Positions 41,497-49,470 of a DNA stretch of 64,000 bases are shown one piece after another; position 1 is the first letter of the stretch; the number at the start of each line of letters is the position of its first letter. The notes below the pieces were generated by a model. It saw only the letters and a list, made by a program, of their open reading frames with translations, did not search any database and was not told the origin of the DNA. The stretch covers positions 62,001 through 126,000 of the forward strand of contig NZ_BAAARY010000003.1 of the NCBI RefSeq assembly GCF_039532605.1, given 5' to 3'. A program made the position numbers and the translations under genes. The DNA comes from Pilimelia columellifera. GTDB taxonomy: Bacteria > Actinomycetota > Actinomycetes > Mycobacteriales > Micromonosporaceae.

Positions 41497-42300
41497 ATGA
41501 GCGGACGGATGCTGGTCACCGGCGCGACCGGGTACCTCGGCGGCCATGTGGTCAGCCGGGCGATGGCCGCCGGGTGGCAGGTTGTGTCCAGCGCCAGGTC
41601 AGGTGGCGAGCGGGTCGACATCCGGGACCGGGGCGCCGTGTTGGCGCTGCTGAGGCGCCTGCGTCCTGACGCGGTCGTGCACACGGCCGTCGGGCGGGAA
41701 CGTCAGGACTGGGCCACCACGGCGGACGGGGCGGCGAACGTCGCCGTCGCCGCGGTCGGATGCCGGCTCGCGCATGTCTCCAGCGACGCGGTCTTCTCCG
41801 GGCGGGACGTCGAGTACGCCGAGTCGGCGCTGCCGGACCCGGTCAACCGGTACGGGGCGGCGAAGGCGGCCGCTGAGACCGCCGTCAGGGCGGTGCTGCC
41901 GGAGGCGGTCATCGTGCGGACGTCGCTGCTGCTCGGGGACGGCAACGGGCAGCATGAGCGCCTCACCCATGACCTCATCACCGGCAGGCTGGCGGGTGCC
42001 CTGTACACCGACCAGATCCGCTGCCCAGCGCACGTCGGTGACGTCGCCGCCGCGCTGGTAGAGCTGGCAGCCGGCGATCACCACGGGGTCGTCAACGTCG
42101 CCGGCCCGGAGGCGATCAGTCGGTACGATCTCGGCGTTCTCGTCGCCCGCCGGGACGGCCTCGATGCCGGGGCCCTGCCGTCGGCGACGCTGGCGGAGTC
42201 GGCCGAGCCGCGGCCCGCCGATGTGCGGCTACGGTTGGATCTGGCGTCCAATATCATCCGGACTCCGTTGCGTGGGGCGGGTGAGTTCCTGGCCGTGTAG
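41497..42300 (+). CDS. NAD-dependent epimerase/RmlD-like short-chain dehydrogenase
   Basis: 267 residues. Rossmann loop VTGATGYLGGHV (about 6-17), LRPDAVVHTA, VSSDAVFSG, catalytic YGAAK (Y-x3-K), and the C-terminal VVNVAGPEAISRYDLG. This is the extended-SDR family close to dTDP-4-dehydrorhamnose reductase, but no sugar-nucleotide cluster is nearby. The substrate is unknown. TATGGT lies 8 nt before ATG 41497. Confidence 0.8.
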   Translation: MSGRMLVTGATGYLGGHVVSRAMAAGWQVVSSARSGGERVDIRDRGAVLALLRRLRPDAVVHTAVGRERQDWATTADGAANVAVAAVGCRLAHVSSDAVFSGRDVEYAESALPDPVNRYGAAKAAAETAVRAVLPEAVIVRTSLLLGDGNGQHERLTHDLITGRLAGALYTDQIRCPAHVGDVAAALVELAAGDHHGVVNVAGPEAISRYDLGVLVARRDGLDAGALPSATLAESAEPRPADVRLRLDLASNIIRTPLRGAGEFLAV

Positions 42301-42456
42301 GTCGGCCAGGTGTCTCCCATGTGACCGGTTTGTTGCGACCTGTGGAACTCCGCGGCTGGTCAGCCCGAGCGCGCTCCGGTAACTTCATCTCGCCGGCGAG
42401 GTCGGCGACAGTTTCCTGCAGGCCACAGCGTCGGCTCCACGACCGGCGGTACCGGT

Positions 42457-45069
42457 GTGGACGGGCGTCCGGCCTGCGACGATGCGTGGCAGGAGCGTTC
42501 GGCGTTGCTTCTCAGTAGGCTCCGCATTCGCGGCAAGATCGCGTTGCTGGTGGTGTTTCCGCTGCTGGCGGCGGTCAGTCTGGCCATTCCGGTGGTGGCC
42601 GATCGGGTCAGACAGGCCGATCGGGCGGCGGCCACCGCGGAACGGGCCCAGTTGGCCCGGCAGGTCGGGCAGTTGATTCAGGGGCTCCAACAGGAGCGGC
42701 TGCTGCTGTTCGGCGTGGTGTTCCGGGTGGCCAAACCCGCCCAGCTGCGGGAACAGGTGCAGTTGACCACCACCCGGGTCGCCGGGCTGCGTGAGCTTCC
42801 GACGGTACGGCGGTCGCCGGGTCTCCAGCAGGCATTGGACGGCACGCGGGCGCTGGCCGGGCTCACGTCGGCCGCGGGCGGGGACGACTTCCAGCCGGAT
42901 CGGGTCGTCTTGACCTACGGCGACGTCATCGCCCGGCTCATCGACGCGCTGCGGCTTCAGGAGGGCATGGACGGCGCGACGCCCGAGGGGCGGCAGATGG
43001 TGGCCCTGGACGCGTCGATGCGCTCTGACGAGGGCATCTGCGTCGCCGCGACGTTCGCGTTCCTCATCGTGGCCACCAAGGAGGACCGGGCGGTGGCGCT
43101 GTACTTCGCCGCTCTGGCCGCCATCGACCTGTCAGTGGACCGTTTCAAGCTCTTCGCGACCTCTGAGCAGCAGGTGCTCTACAAACAGGAGGAGAAGCGG
43201 GTTCAGGAGACCTTCGGCCCGGCCTTCTCCGCCAACGTCGGCTCCGACCCGAGACCGCTGCTGGCGGGGTTCCCGCTGCGACTGCTGCTGCCGGCGCTGC
43301 TCGCGCACAGCGGCAGCGACCGCGCCGTCAGCTCGAAGATCATCTCTGATGTCGAGGACGAGGTCGACCGGGAGCGCGACTACCAGCTCACCACCGCGTA
43401 CCTCGTCGGTGGGGCGGCGTTGCTGCTGGTCCTTGCGGTGGCTGCGCTCAGCGTGCTGACCGCCCGTCGGGTCATCCGGCCGCTGACCCTGCTCACCGAG
43501 TCAGCCGACCGGATCGCCCGGCTCACCCAGGATGAACTGGTCCGGGCCGCGGACGACGAGATGGAAACCGGCCGTGACGTGCGCTTGGACCCGGTCGTCG
43601 TGGAGGCGATGGACGAGATCGGCGACCTGGCCCGGGCGTTCGAACGGGTGCGGGGGACCGCGGTGAGCCTGGTCCAGCGGCAGGTGCTGGTGCGTCGGAA
43701 CGTCGCGCAGATGTTCGGGCACGTCGGCCGGCGCACCCAGAACCTCGTCGGCCGGCAGATCGCGTTCATCGAGCGGCTTGAGGCCGAGGAGGGCGACCCG
43801 CGTCGGCGCGCCGAGCTGTCGCAGCTGGACCACGTCGCGAACCGGCTCCGCCGTAACGCCAGCAGCCTGGTCGTGCTCTCCGGAGAGAACAGCCCGGACG
43901 AGCGGGTCAGCCCGCTGGCGCTGGTCGACGTGGCGAGGCTGGCGCTGGCCGAGATCGAGAGCGGCCACCGGATCGACCTGGAGATCCCGCGCGACATCGC
44001 CCTCATCCCGGCGGTCATCAACGACCTGGTGCTCATCATCGCCGAGCTGATGGAGAACGCCACCGTCTTCTCGCCGCCGGACACCAGGGTGTCGGTGATC
44101 GCCGACTCGACCGCCCGCGGCGCGGTGGCGCGCATCGTCGACCACGGCATCGGCATGTCCGACACCCAGCTCGCCACCGAGAACGGCCGTCTGCGGCACC
44201 GGGAACGTCTCGACATCGCGCCCACCGGCGCCCTGGGCCTGTTCGTCGTCGGCCGACTCGCCCGTCGCCACGGCCTTCGGATCGCTCTGCTCGCCAACCC
44301 CGGCGGCGGCACCGTGGTGAATGTGGAGATTCCCCGCGGACTGCTGTCCACGGATGCCACACCGGAGCGGGTGAGCGTCCCCGACCGGGTCCGGTCGGGT
44401 CGCGGCGCGCCCACCGCCGCGCTGTCGGGGCCGAGACCGACGCGGGCGGGAGACCGCTTCGACGCCGCCCTTCTGGAGCGCGCGTGTGAGGTGATGCATG
44501 ACGCTCCGTCATGGGGCGCGTTCGTTCCGCACCAGCGGTCACCGTGGGCGGACGTGGTCGGCGCCGAGGAAGTAGCCTTTCCCGGAAGCTCCGCGATGAC
44601 CCTCGAATCGCGGGCCCACCCGGGGGAGGACACGACGCTCATGATCATGCCCTCGCCGCCGGAGCTGCCCTCGTCGGGCGGCGTCGCGGGACGTGCCCTG
44701 GTCACGGAGAATCACGGCCCGCGCTTCGATCACGCCGACGTCCCGACGGCGCGGGCGGGCGAACTCAGCGCGCTCACCGCGCCGCTGGGCGGCATCGGCA
44801 CAGCGCCCGCCACGCCGGCGGCGCCGCCACCGGTCATTGAGGCCTCGACCGCGTTGCCGCGGCTCGACCGGCGGGTTCCCGGCGCGGCCCTCGCGGCCGG
44901 CGGCGGTGACCTGGCGTCCAGCTCGGTCCGTGGCCGGGCGCCGGTGCCGCGGCAACGCGCCGACGCCGACGCCGTCCGGGATCTGGTGGAGCAGTTCGAG
45001 TCCGGCGTCGAACGGGCGCTTGCCGACGACGTCCGTCATCGGTCCACCGTGGAAGGAACACGCCTGTGA
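42457..45069 (+). CDS. conservon CvnA-like sensor histidine kinase with NIT domain
   Basis: 870 residues. Two transmembrane segments (about 27-48 and 310-332) flank an extracellular NIT-like helical domain (LQQERLLLFG near the start). HAMP-like region follows, then the conservon-type dimerisation segment (VGRRTQNLVGRQIAFIERLE, LDHVANRLRRNA), HATPase N-box LVLIIAELMENATVFSPP and G-box VDHGIGMSD. The C-terminal 220 residues are Pro/Ala-rich and disordered. GTG 42457 is a guess; TTG 42508 has AGGAG upstream. It overlaps the roadblock gene (GTGA). The classical DUF742 and GTPase genes of conservons are absent. Confidence 0.82.
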   Translation: MDGRPACDDAWQERSALLLSRLRIRGKIALLVVFPLLAAVSLAIPVVADRVRQADRAAATAERAQLARQVGQLIQGLQQERLLLFGVVFRVAKPAQLREQVQLTTTRVAGLRELPTVRRSPGLQQALDGTRALAGLTSAAGGDDFQPDRVVLTYGDVIARLIDALRLQEGMDGATPEGRQMVALDASMRSDEGICVAATFAFLIVATKEDRAVALYFAALAAIDLSVDRFKLFATSEQQVLYKQEEKRVQETFGPAFSANVGSDPRPLLAGFPLRLLLPALLAHSGSDRAVSSKIISDVEDEVDRERDYQLTTAYLVGGAALLLVLAVAALSVLTARRVIRPLTLLTESADRIARLTQDELVRAADDEMETGRDVRLDPVVVEAMDEIGDLARAFERVRGTAVSLVQRQVLVRRNVAQMFGHVGRRTQNLVGRQIAFIERLEAEEGDPRRRAELSQLDHVANRLRRNASSLVVLSGENSPDERVSPLALVDVARLALAEIESGHRIDLEIPRDIALIPAVINDLVLIIAELMENATVFSPPDTRVSVIADSTARGAVARIVDHGIGMSDTQLATENGRLRHRERLDIAPTGALGLFVVGRLARRHGLRIALLANPGGGTVVNVEIPRGLLSTDATPERVSVPDRVRSGRGAPTAALSGPRPTRAGDRFDAALLERACEVMHDAPSWGAFVPHQRSPWADVVGAEEVAFPGSSAMTLESRAHPGEDTTLMIMPSPPELPSSGGVAGRALVTENHGPRFDHADVPTARAGELSALTAPLGGIGTAPATPAAPPPVIEASTALPRLDRRVPGAALAAGGGDLASSSVRGRAPVPRQRADADAVRDLVEQFESGVERALADDVRHRSTVEGTRL

Positions 45070-45533
45070 GTGGTATGTCCCAGTCGGTCAGCGGCGCTCA
45101 GACAGCCGGCCGGCCGTCGCTGAGCAAGGAGGCGGCCAACTTCAGCTGGCTGCTGGACAACTTCACCCGGGAGACCGCCGGGGTACGGGAGACGGTCGCC
45201 GTCTCGGCTGACGGTCTGCTCATGGCGATGTCAGCCGTCAGCGACCGGGCGAACGCCGAGCGGCTCGCCGCGGTCGTGTCAGGTATGACGAGCCTGGCAG
45301 GTGGCGTGGCCCACGCCTACGCGCTCGGGGTGCTCAACCGGGTGATCATCGACATGGCCGAGGGATATCTGCTGCTCACGGCGATCAGCGCCGGCAGCGT
45401 GCTCGGCGTCATCGCCGACCGCTCGGCGAATCTGGGCTCCGTGGCATATGAGATGACCCGTTTCGCCACCAGCGCCGGCGGGAGCCTCAGCCCGACGCTC
45501 ATCGCCGAGTTGAAGGACGCCGTCCAGCGCTGA
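45066..45533 (+). CDS. roadblock/LC7 domain protein (CvnB-like)
   Basis: 155 residues; GTG 45066 overlaps the kinase stop. Roadblock/LC7 fold: FSWLLDNFTRETAGVRETVAVSADGLLMAMS at the start, VLNRVIIDMAEGYLLLTAISAGSVLGV in the middle. In Streptomyces conservons CvnB binds CvnA and the GTPase CvnD; here CvnD is missing. The stop (TGATG) overlaps the nuclease start by 1 nt, so the protein is coupled to the downstream DNA-processing genes. Confidence 0.88.
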   Translation: MSGMSQSVSGAQTAGRPSLSKEAANFSWLLDNFTRETAGVRETVAVSADGLLMAMSAVSDRANAERLAAVVSGMTSLAGGVAHAYALGVLNRVIIDMAEGYLLLTAISAGSVLGVIADRSANLGSVAYEMTRFATSAGGSLSPTLIAELKDAVQR

Positions 45534-46690
45534 TGGCCGTGGCGGCCCGGCAGGAGTCGACCCGGCAGGCGATACTGGCCGCCGTGACCAGTCCCGTCGC
45601 CGATCGGCTCCGAACTCTGCGCGGCCCCGTCGCGCCTCGCCGGCACAACGCCCGCACCATCGCAGCGCTCACCGCGAATCCTGGTTGCGACCGGCGGGCG
45701 GTGCTGGACGCCGCGGGCGTCGACAAGGTCCTGCTGGCTGAGCAAGTAGGCCACCCGGCCCGGTTCGGTCAGTCGCCGTTCGCGATCTCCCGGGGCGTGA
45801 CGTTCGAGTCCGGGCTCAAGGCCGACGGGCACCGGGCGTTGCTCGCCGCGGTGCGGGAGCGGCTCGGGCTTGCCGAAGGACCGGCGGCGGTGCTTGATCT
45901 GGGCCGGTCCGAGGCAGCTCAGCTGAGCAACGAGGAGCGGCACGAGCGCACCAGGCAGGCCTTGTCGCGTGCGGACGTGGCCGTCATCGACCACCCGATG
46001 CTGCGTGTCGAGGTGGCCGGCCAGCCGGTCTACCTGGAGCCGGACCTCGTCGCGGCGCGACTCGACGGCCAGCTGCGGGTCGTCGAGATCAAGAGCTTCC
46101 CGATCATCGACGGCCGTGCCGACCAGGCCAAGGTCGCCGCCGCCGCGATGCAGGCCGCCGTGTACGTGCTGGCGCTCCGGCAGCTGCACCGGCAGCTGGG
46201 TCGGCCGGCCGCCGACGTCAGCGCGGACGTGCTGCTGGTGTGCCCGCGCGACTTCGGCAACCAGCCGGCGGTGGCCGTCCTGGACACCCGCCGGCAGGTC
46301 GCGGTGCTCAGCCGGCAACTGGCCCGGATGACGAGGATCGCCGACCTGCTCGATCGGCTGCCGGAAGGGCTGTCGTTCGACCTGGCGTTGGACGCCGACG
46401 GCGTGTCCACTCGGCCGGCCGGCGAGCTGGCCGGGGCGTTGGCCGCCACCAGCGCGCGGTACGTGCCGGAGTGCCGGGCCTCGTGCGAGCTGGCGCTGCA
46501 CTGCCGCACCGAGGCGCGCGGCAGCACCGGGGCGCTCGGCGCGTCGGTGCGGGAGGCCCTCGGTGGCGCCGCCGACGTGGCGACGGCGTTGGCGCTGGCC
46601 GAGGGGCGGGTCAAGCCGGGACCGCACGAGCAGGAGTCGGCCCGGCTGCTGCGGCACGCCGCCAGGCTCCGGGCTGAGGCGTTGGCGTGA
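45533..46690 (+). CDS. PD-(D/E)XK nuclease with putative Fe-S cluster (Cas4/Dna2-like)
   Basis: 385 residues. Catalytic core LEPDLVAARLDGQLRVVEIKSF (D171, E185, K187) is the RecB/Cas4 motif. Four Cys residues bracket it: C52 near the N-terminus and C314, C318, C324 (CRASCELALHC), like the split Fe-S clusters of Dna2, AddB and Cas4. It lacks a helicase domain, which is encoded two genes downstream. Overlaps of 1 and 4 nt with its neighbours imply a single coupled operon. Probably a single-strand DNA exonuclease; its target is unknown. Confidence 0.8.
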   Translation: MAVAARQESTRQAILAAVTSPVADRLRTLRGPVAPRRHNARTIAALTANPGCDRRAVLDAAGVDKVLLAEQVGHPARFGQSPFAISRGVTFESGLKADGHRALLAAVRERLGLAEGPAAVLDLGRSEAAQLSNEERHERTRQALSRADVAVIDHPMLRVEVAGQPVYLEPDLVAARLDGQLRVVEIKSFPIIDGRADQAKVAAAAMQAAVYVLALRQLHRQLGRPAADVSADVLLVCPRDFGNQPAVAVLDTRRQVAVLSRQLARMTRIADLLDRLPEGLSFDLALDADGVSTRPAGELAGALAATSARYVPECRASCELALHCRTEARGSTGALGASVREALGGAADVATALALAEGRVKPGPHEQESARLLRHAARLRAEALA

Positions 46691-48177
46691 GCGTGCTCGT
46701 GGCGTTGGCCCGGGCGCAGGCGGCGGCGTCGGGCTTCGCCCAGCCGGTCGCCACCGTGCGGCACGTGCGCCTGCACCCGCGTCCGCTGGTGTTCGTGCCG
46801 TTGGCGCTGGCTGGCGAGGCGCACGCCCCGCTGGCGGCGCTGGTCGGCGAGGACCGGGACGCCCCGCGGTTGCTGCTGGTCGCCCAACCCAGGGACCGGT
46901 CCCGGCGGCTCGCCTTCGCCGCCGAGCTGGCCGACATCGTGCTCCCCTACCTGGACGCCCGCCGGGGCGACGTCGAGATCATCCCGGTGGACCGGGGGCG
47001 GGAGATCCGGCAGCGATACCTGGACGCCCCGCAGCTGGTGGTCCCCAATCCGGCGGGGATGGAGTTCGTCCGGTTACTAGGACGTTGGCTGCGGTTCCGG
47101 CGGGTCGACGGCGAGCACCCCGCGCCGCCGCAGGTCCCGCGGCTGGGCTGCTGGCTGACGTTCCTGGCCGACCGGGCCGAGCTGCCCGGATCGTCGCTGC
47201 TAGTGGCCCTCACCGAGGCCCTCGGCACGCACTGGGCGACCGGGCAGAGCGTGGTGGAGGACGCGCACCTGGCGTCGTTGGTGGCGTGGATAGACCCTCC
47301 GGAGGGCCGCACCGGCGCGGGCGCCGCCGCCGCGACCGAGGACCCGTCGGTGTGCCCGCCGGCCGGGCCGGCCACCGACCCCGACTTCGACCGCGTGGTC
47401 CTCGCCCCGCTCATCGCCGACCACTCCCGGGCGGCGACGGACGCGGCCCGCACGGCCGTCGAGCGGCGCCTCGCCGACGTGCTGCGCGCCCAGCTTGAGC
47501 CGACCTGGCAGTCGGTGTGGCAGGCGTTGGATCTGCTGCGGGCGTTGCCGGAGGCCGCGTCCACGTCGGAGCGGTGGGCCCACGACCGGGACGCGTTCAG
47601 CGACTACGCCGCCCACCTGGACGCCGGCGGCGCCCCGCAACCCCGGCACGACAGCGCGGTGGCCGCGGCCGCCCGGCTGCACCGGCTGGAGCGGGCGGCG
47701 GCAGCGTTCGAGCGGCAGCGCGCCTACGACGACCCGATGGTGATGGCCGAGCACCGGTTGACCGGCGAGGCTTTCGCCGGGTTAGTGACCCTGGCCGCCC
47801 CGGACCGGGTGGACGACTCCGGGCGGCGGCCGGTCCTACGACCGCGGATCATGGTGCGGTCGGATGATCCGATCCCGCCGGCGGTCGGGGCGACGCTGGG
47901 CTCGCCGGCCCGTCGGGCGCAGAAGGCCCGGGTGGTCTCCGTCGACGGCGCCGACATTCTGCTGGAGCTGTCCGGGGGGATGGGGCGGGGCCTCAGCGCG
48001 CCCGAGGGCAGCGTCCCGGCCGTGGGGGAGCGGGTCGTCTACACCACCGTGGTGGACGCTTTCGCGCCGTCGGCGACGTTCCCGCCGGTGGACCAGACGC
48101 CCTGGACGCATGGCGGACCGCCGGCGCCACCCTCCGAGCCGGCGGCCGGGGCGCTTGCGGTGGGAGGCCAGGGGTGA
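46687..48177 (+). CDS. hypothetical protein between nuclease and helicase, possible helicase accessory domain
   Basis: 496 residues, GTG 46687. N-terminal half has no recognised motif (VRHVRLHPRPLVFVPL, VVPNPAGMEFVRLL). A helical middle (about 240-370: LEPTWQSVWQALDLLRAL) is followed by a beta-rich end (ARVVSVDGADILLELSGGMG), which resembles the beta-barrel inserts (domain 1B) of Upf1/Dna2-type helicases. It may therefore be the detached nucleic-acid-binding part of the helicase encoded next. Overlapping GTGA junctions on both sides. One Leu is TTA (47074-47076). Function inferred from context only. Confidence 0.6.
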   Translation: MSVLVALARAQAAASGFAQPVATVRHVRLHPRPLVFVPLALAGEAHAPLAALVGEDRDAPRLLLVAQPRDRSRRLAFAAELADIVLPYLDARRGDVEIIPVDRGREIRQRYLDAPQLVVPNPAGMEFVRLLGRWLRFRRVDGEHPAPPQVPRLGCWLTFLADRAELPGSSLLVALTEALGTHWATGQSVVEDAHLASLVAWIDPPEGRTGAGAAAATEDPSVCPPAGPATDPDFDRVVLAPLIADHSRAATDAARTAVERRLADVLRAQLEPTWQSVWQALDLLRALPEAASTSERWAHDRDAFSDYAAHLDAGGAPQPRHDSAVAAAARLHRLERAAAAFERQRAYDDPMVMAEHRLTGEAFAGLVTLAAPDRVDDSGRRPVLRPRIMVRSDDPIPPAVGATLGSPARRAQKARVVSVDGADILLELSGGMGRGLSAPEGSVPAVGERVVYTTVVDAFAPSATFPPVDQTPWTHGGPPAPPSEPAAGALAVGGQG

Positions 48178-49466
48178 ACGCGTCGCCAGCCAAAGCGGCC
48201 GAGGGCGTCATCGGGGCCGTGCTAGGCGACCTCGCCCGGGGCGTCAGCCGTGGGGTGGTGGTCGATTCGCCCCCGGGCGCCGGCAAGTCCACACTGGTGG
48301 TGCGCGCCGCCCGTACTCTGGCCGCCGCCGACCCGGTGATGATCGTCGCGCAGACCAACGAGCAGGTGGACGATCTGGTCGACCGGCTCGCCACCGCCGA
48401 CCCCACGCTGCCGATCGGTCGGCTGTCGGCCGCCGACTACCGGCCGACCCCACGGGTCGCCGGGCACGACAACGTCATGGTCGCCGCGAAGGCCCCCGAC
48501 CTCGCGGAACGTCCGGTCGTCATCGGCACCGCGGCGAAGTGGGCGACGGTCGCCGAAGGCTGCTGGCCGTGGGCGATCGTCGACGAGGCGTACCAGATGC
48601 GCTCGGACGCGCTGCTGCGGGTCGCCGCCCGGTTCGAGCGGGCGCTGTTCGTCGGCGACCCCGGCCAGCTCGACCCGTTCTCCACCGTGGAGACCGGCCG
48701 CTGGTCCGGGCTCACCTGGGACCCGATGCAGTCGGCCGTCGCCGTCCTGCTGCGTCACAACCCCGACCTGCCGGTGCACCGGCTCCCGGTGTCGTGGCGA
48801 CTGCCGCCGTCCGCCGCCGACCTCGTCGCCGCCGCGTTCTACCCGGACGCCCCGTTCGCCGCCGGCAGCGCGCCCGACGACCGCCGGCTCCACCTCGGCG
48901 TCAGCGCCGCGGACCCGTTCGACGCGGTCCTCGACCAGGCCGCCGCCACCGGCTGGGGGTACCACGAGCTGCCCGCCCGGCACACCCCGCGCACCGACGC
49001 CGAAGCCGTCGCTGTCTGCGCGGCGCTCGTCACCAGACTCGTGGACCGGCAGGCCGTCGCCTCCTGCGAACGCGAGCCCGGCGGCGCCCCGGTCACTCCG
49101 GGGCGGATCGCCGTCGGGGTCGCCCACCGGGACCAGGCCGCCGCGGTGCGGGCCGCGCTGCCCGCACGGCTCGACGGGGTGGCCGTGGACACCGCCAACC
49201 GGTTGCAGGGCCGCGAGTTCGACGTCACCGTCGTGCTGCACCCGCTGTCCGGCCGGCGGGACGCCACCGCGTTCCACCTGGAAGCCGGGCGGCTGTGCGT
49301 GCTCACCAGCCGGCACCGGCAGGCGTGCCTGGTGGTCGCGCGGGCCGGGATCGCCGAGCTGCTCGACGCCCACCCGACACAGGCGTCCGTGCCGTTGGAC
49401 CTACCGGTGCGCTTCCCCGACGGCTGGGAGGCCCACCACGCGCTGCTGGCCCGGCTGACCAGCTGA
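48174..49466 (+). CDS. SF1B (Dna2/Upf1-like) helicase
   Basis: 430 residues. Motif I PPGAGKST (K38), motif Ia VAQTNEQVDDLVDRL, motif II AIVDEAYQM (D137, E138), motif III LFVGDPGQLDPF, PVSWRLP (motif IV), VDTANRLQGREFDVTVV (motif V) and LTSRHRQACLVV (motif VI). The order fits Upf1/Dna2-type 5'-3' helicases, without the 1B/1C inserts. Together with the upstream Fe-S nuclease it resembles a split Dna2 enzyme. Last gene of the operon; convergent with the DUF2075 gene 4 bp downstream. Confidence 0.85.
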   Translation: MNASPAKAAEGVIGAVLGDLARGVSRGVVVDSPPGAGKSTLVVRAARTLAAADPVMIVAQTNEQVDDLVDRLATADPTLPIGRLSAADYRPTPRVAGHDNVMVAAKAPDLAERPVVIGTAAKWATVAEGCWPWAIVDEAYQMRSDALLRVAARFERALFVGDPGQLDPFSTVETGRWSGLTWDPMQSAVAVLLRHNPDLPVHRLPVSWRLPPSAADLVAAAFYPDAPFAAGSAPDDRRLHLGVSAADPFDAVLDQAAATGWGYHELPARHTPRTDAEAVAVCAALVTRLVDRQAVASCEREPGGAPVTPGRIAVGVAHRDQAAAVRAALPARLDGVAVDTANRLQGREFDVTVVLHPLSGRRDATAFHLEAGRLCVLTSRHRQACLVVARAGIAELLDAHPTQASVPLDLPVRFPDGWEAHHALLARLTS

Positions 49467-49470
49467 CGCG

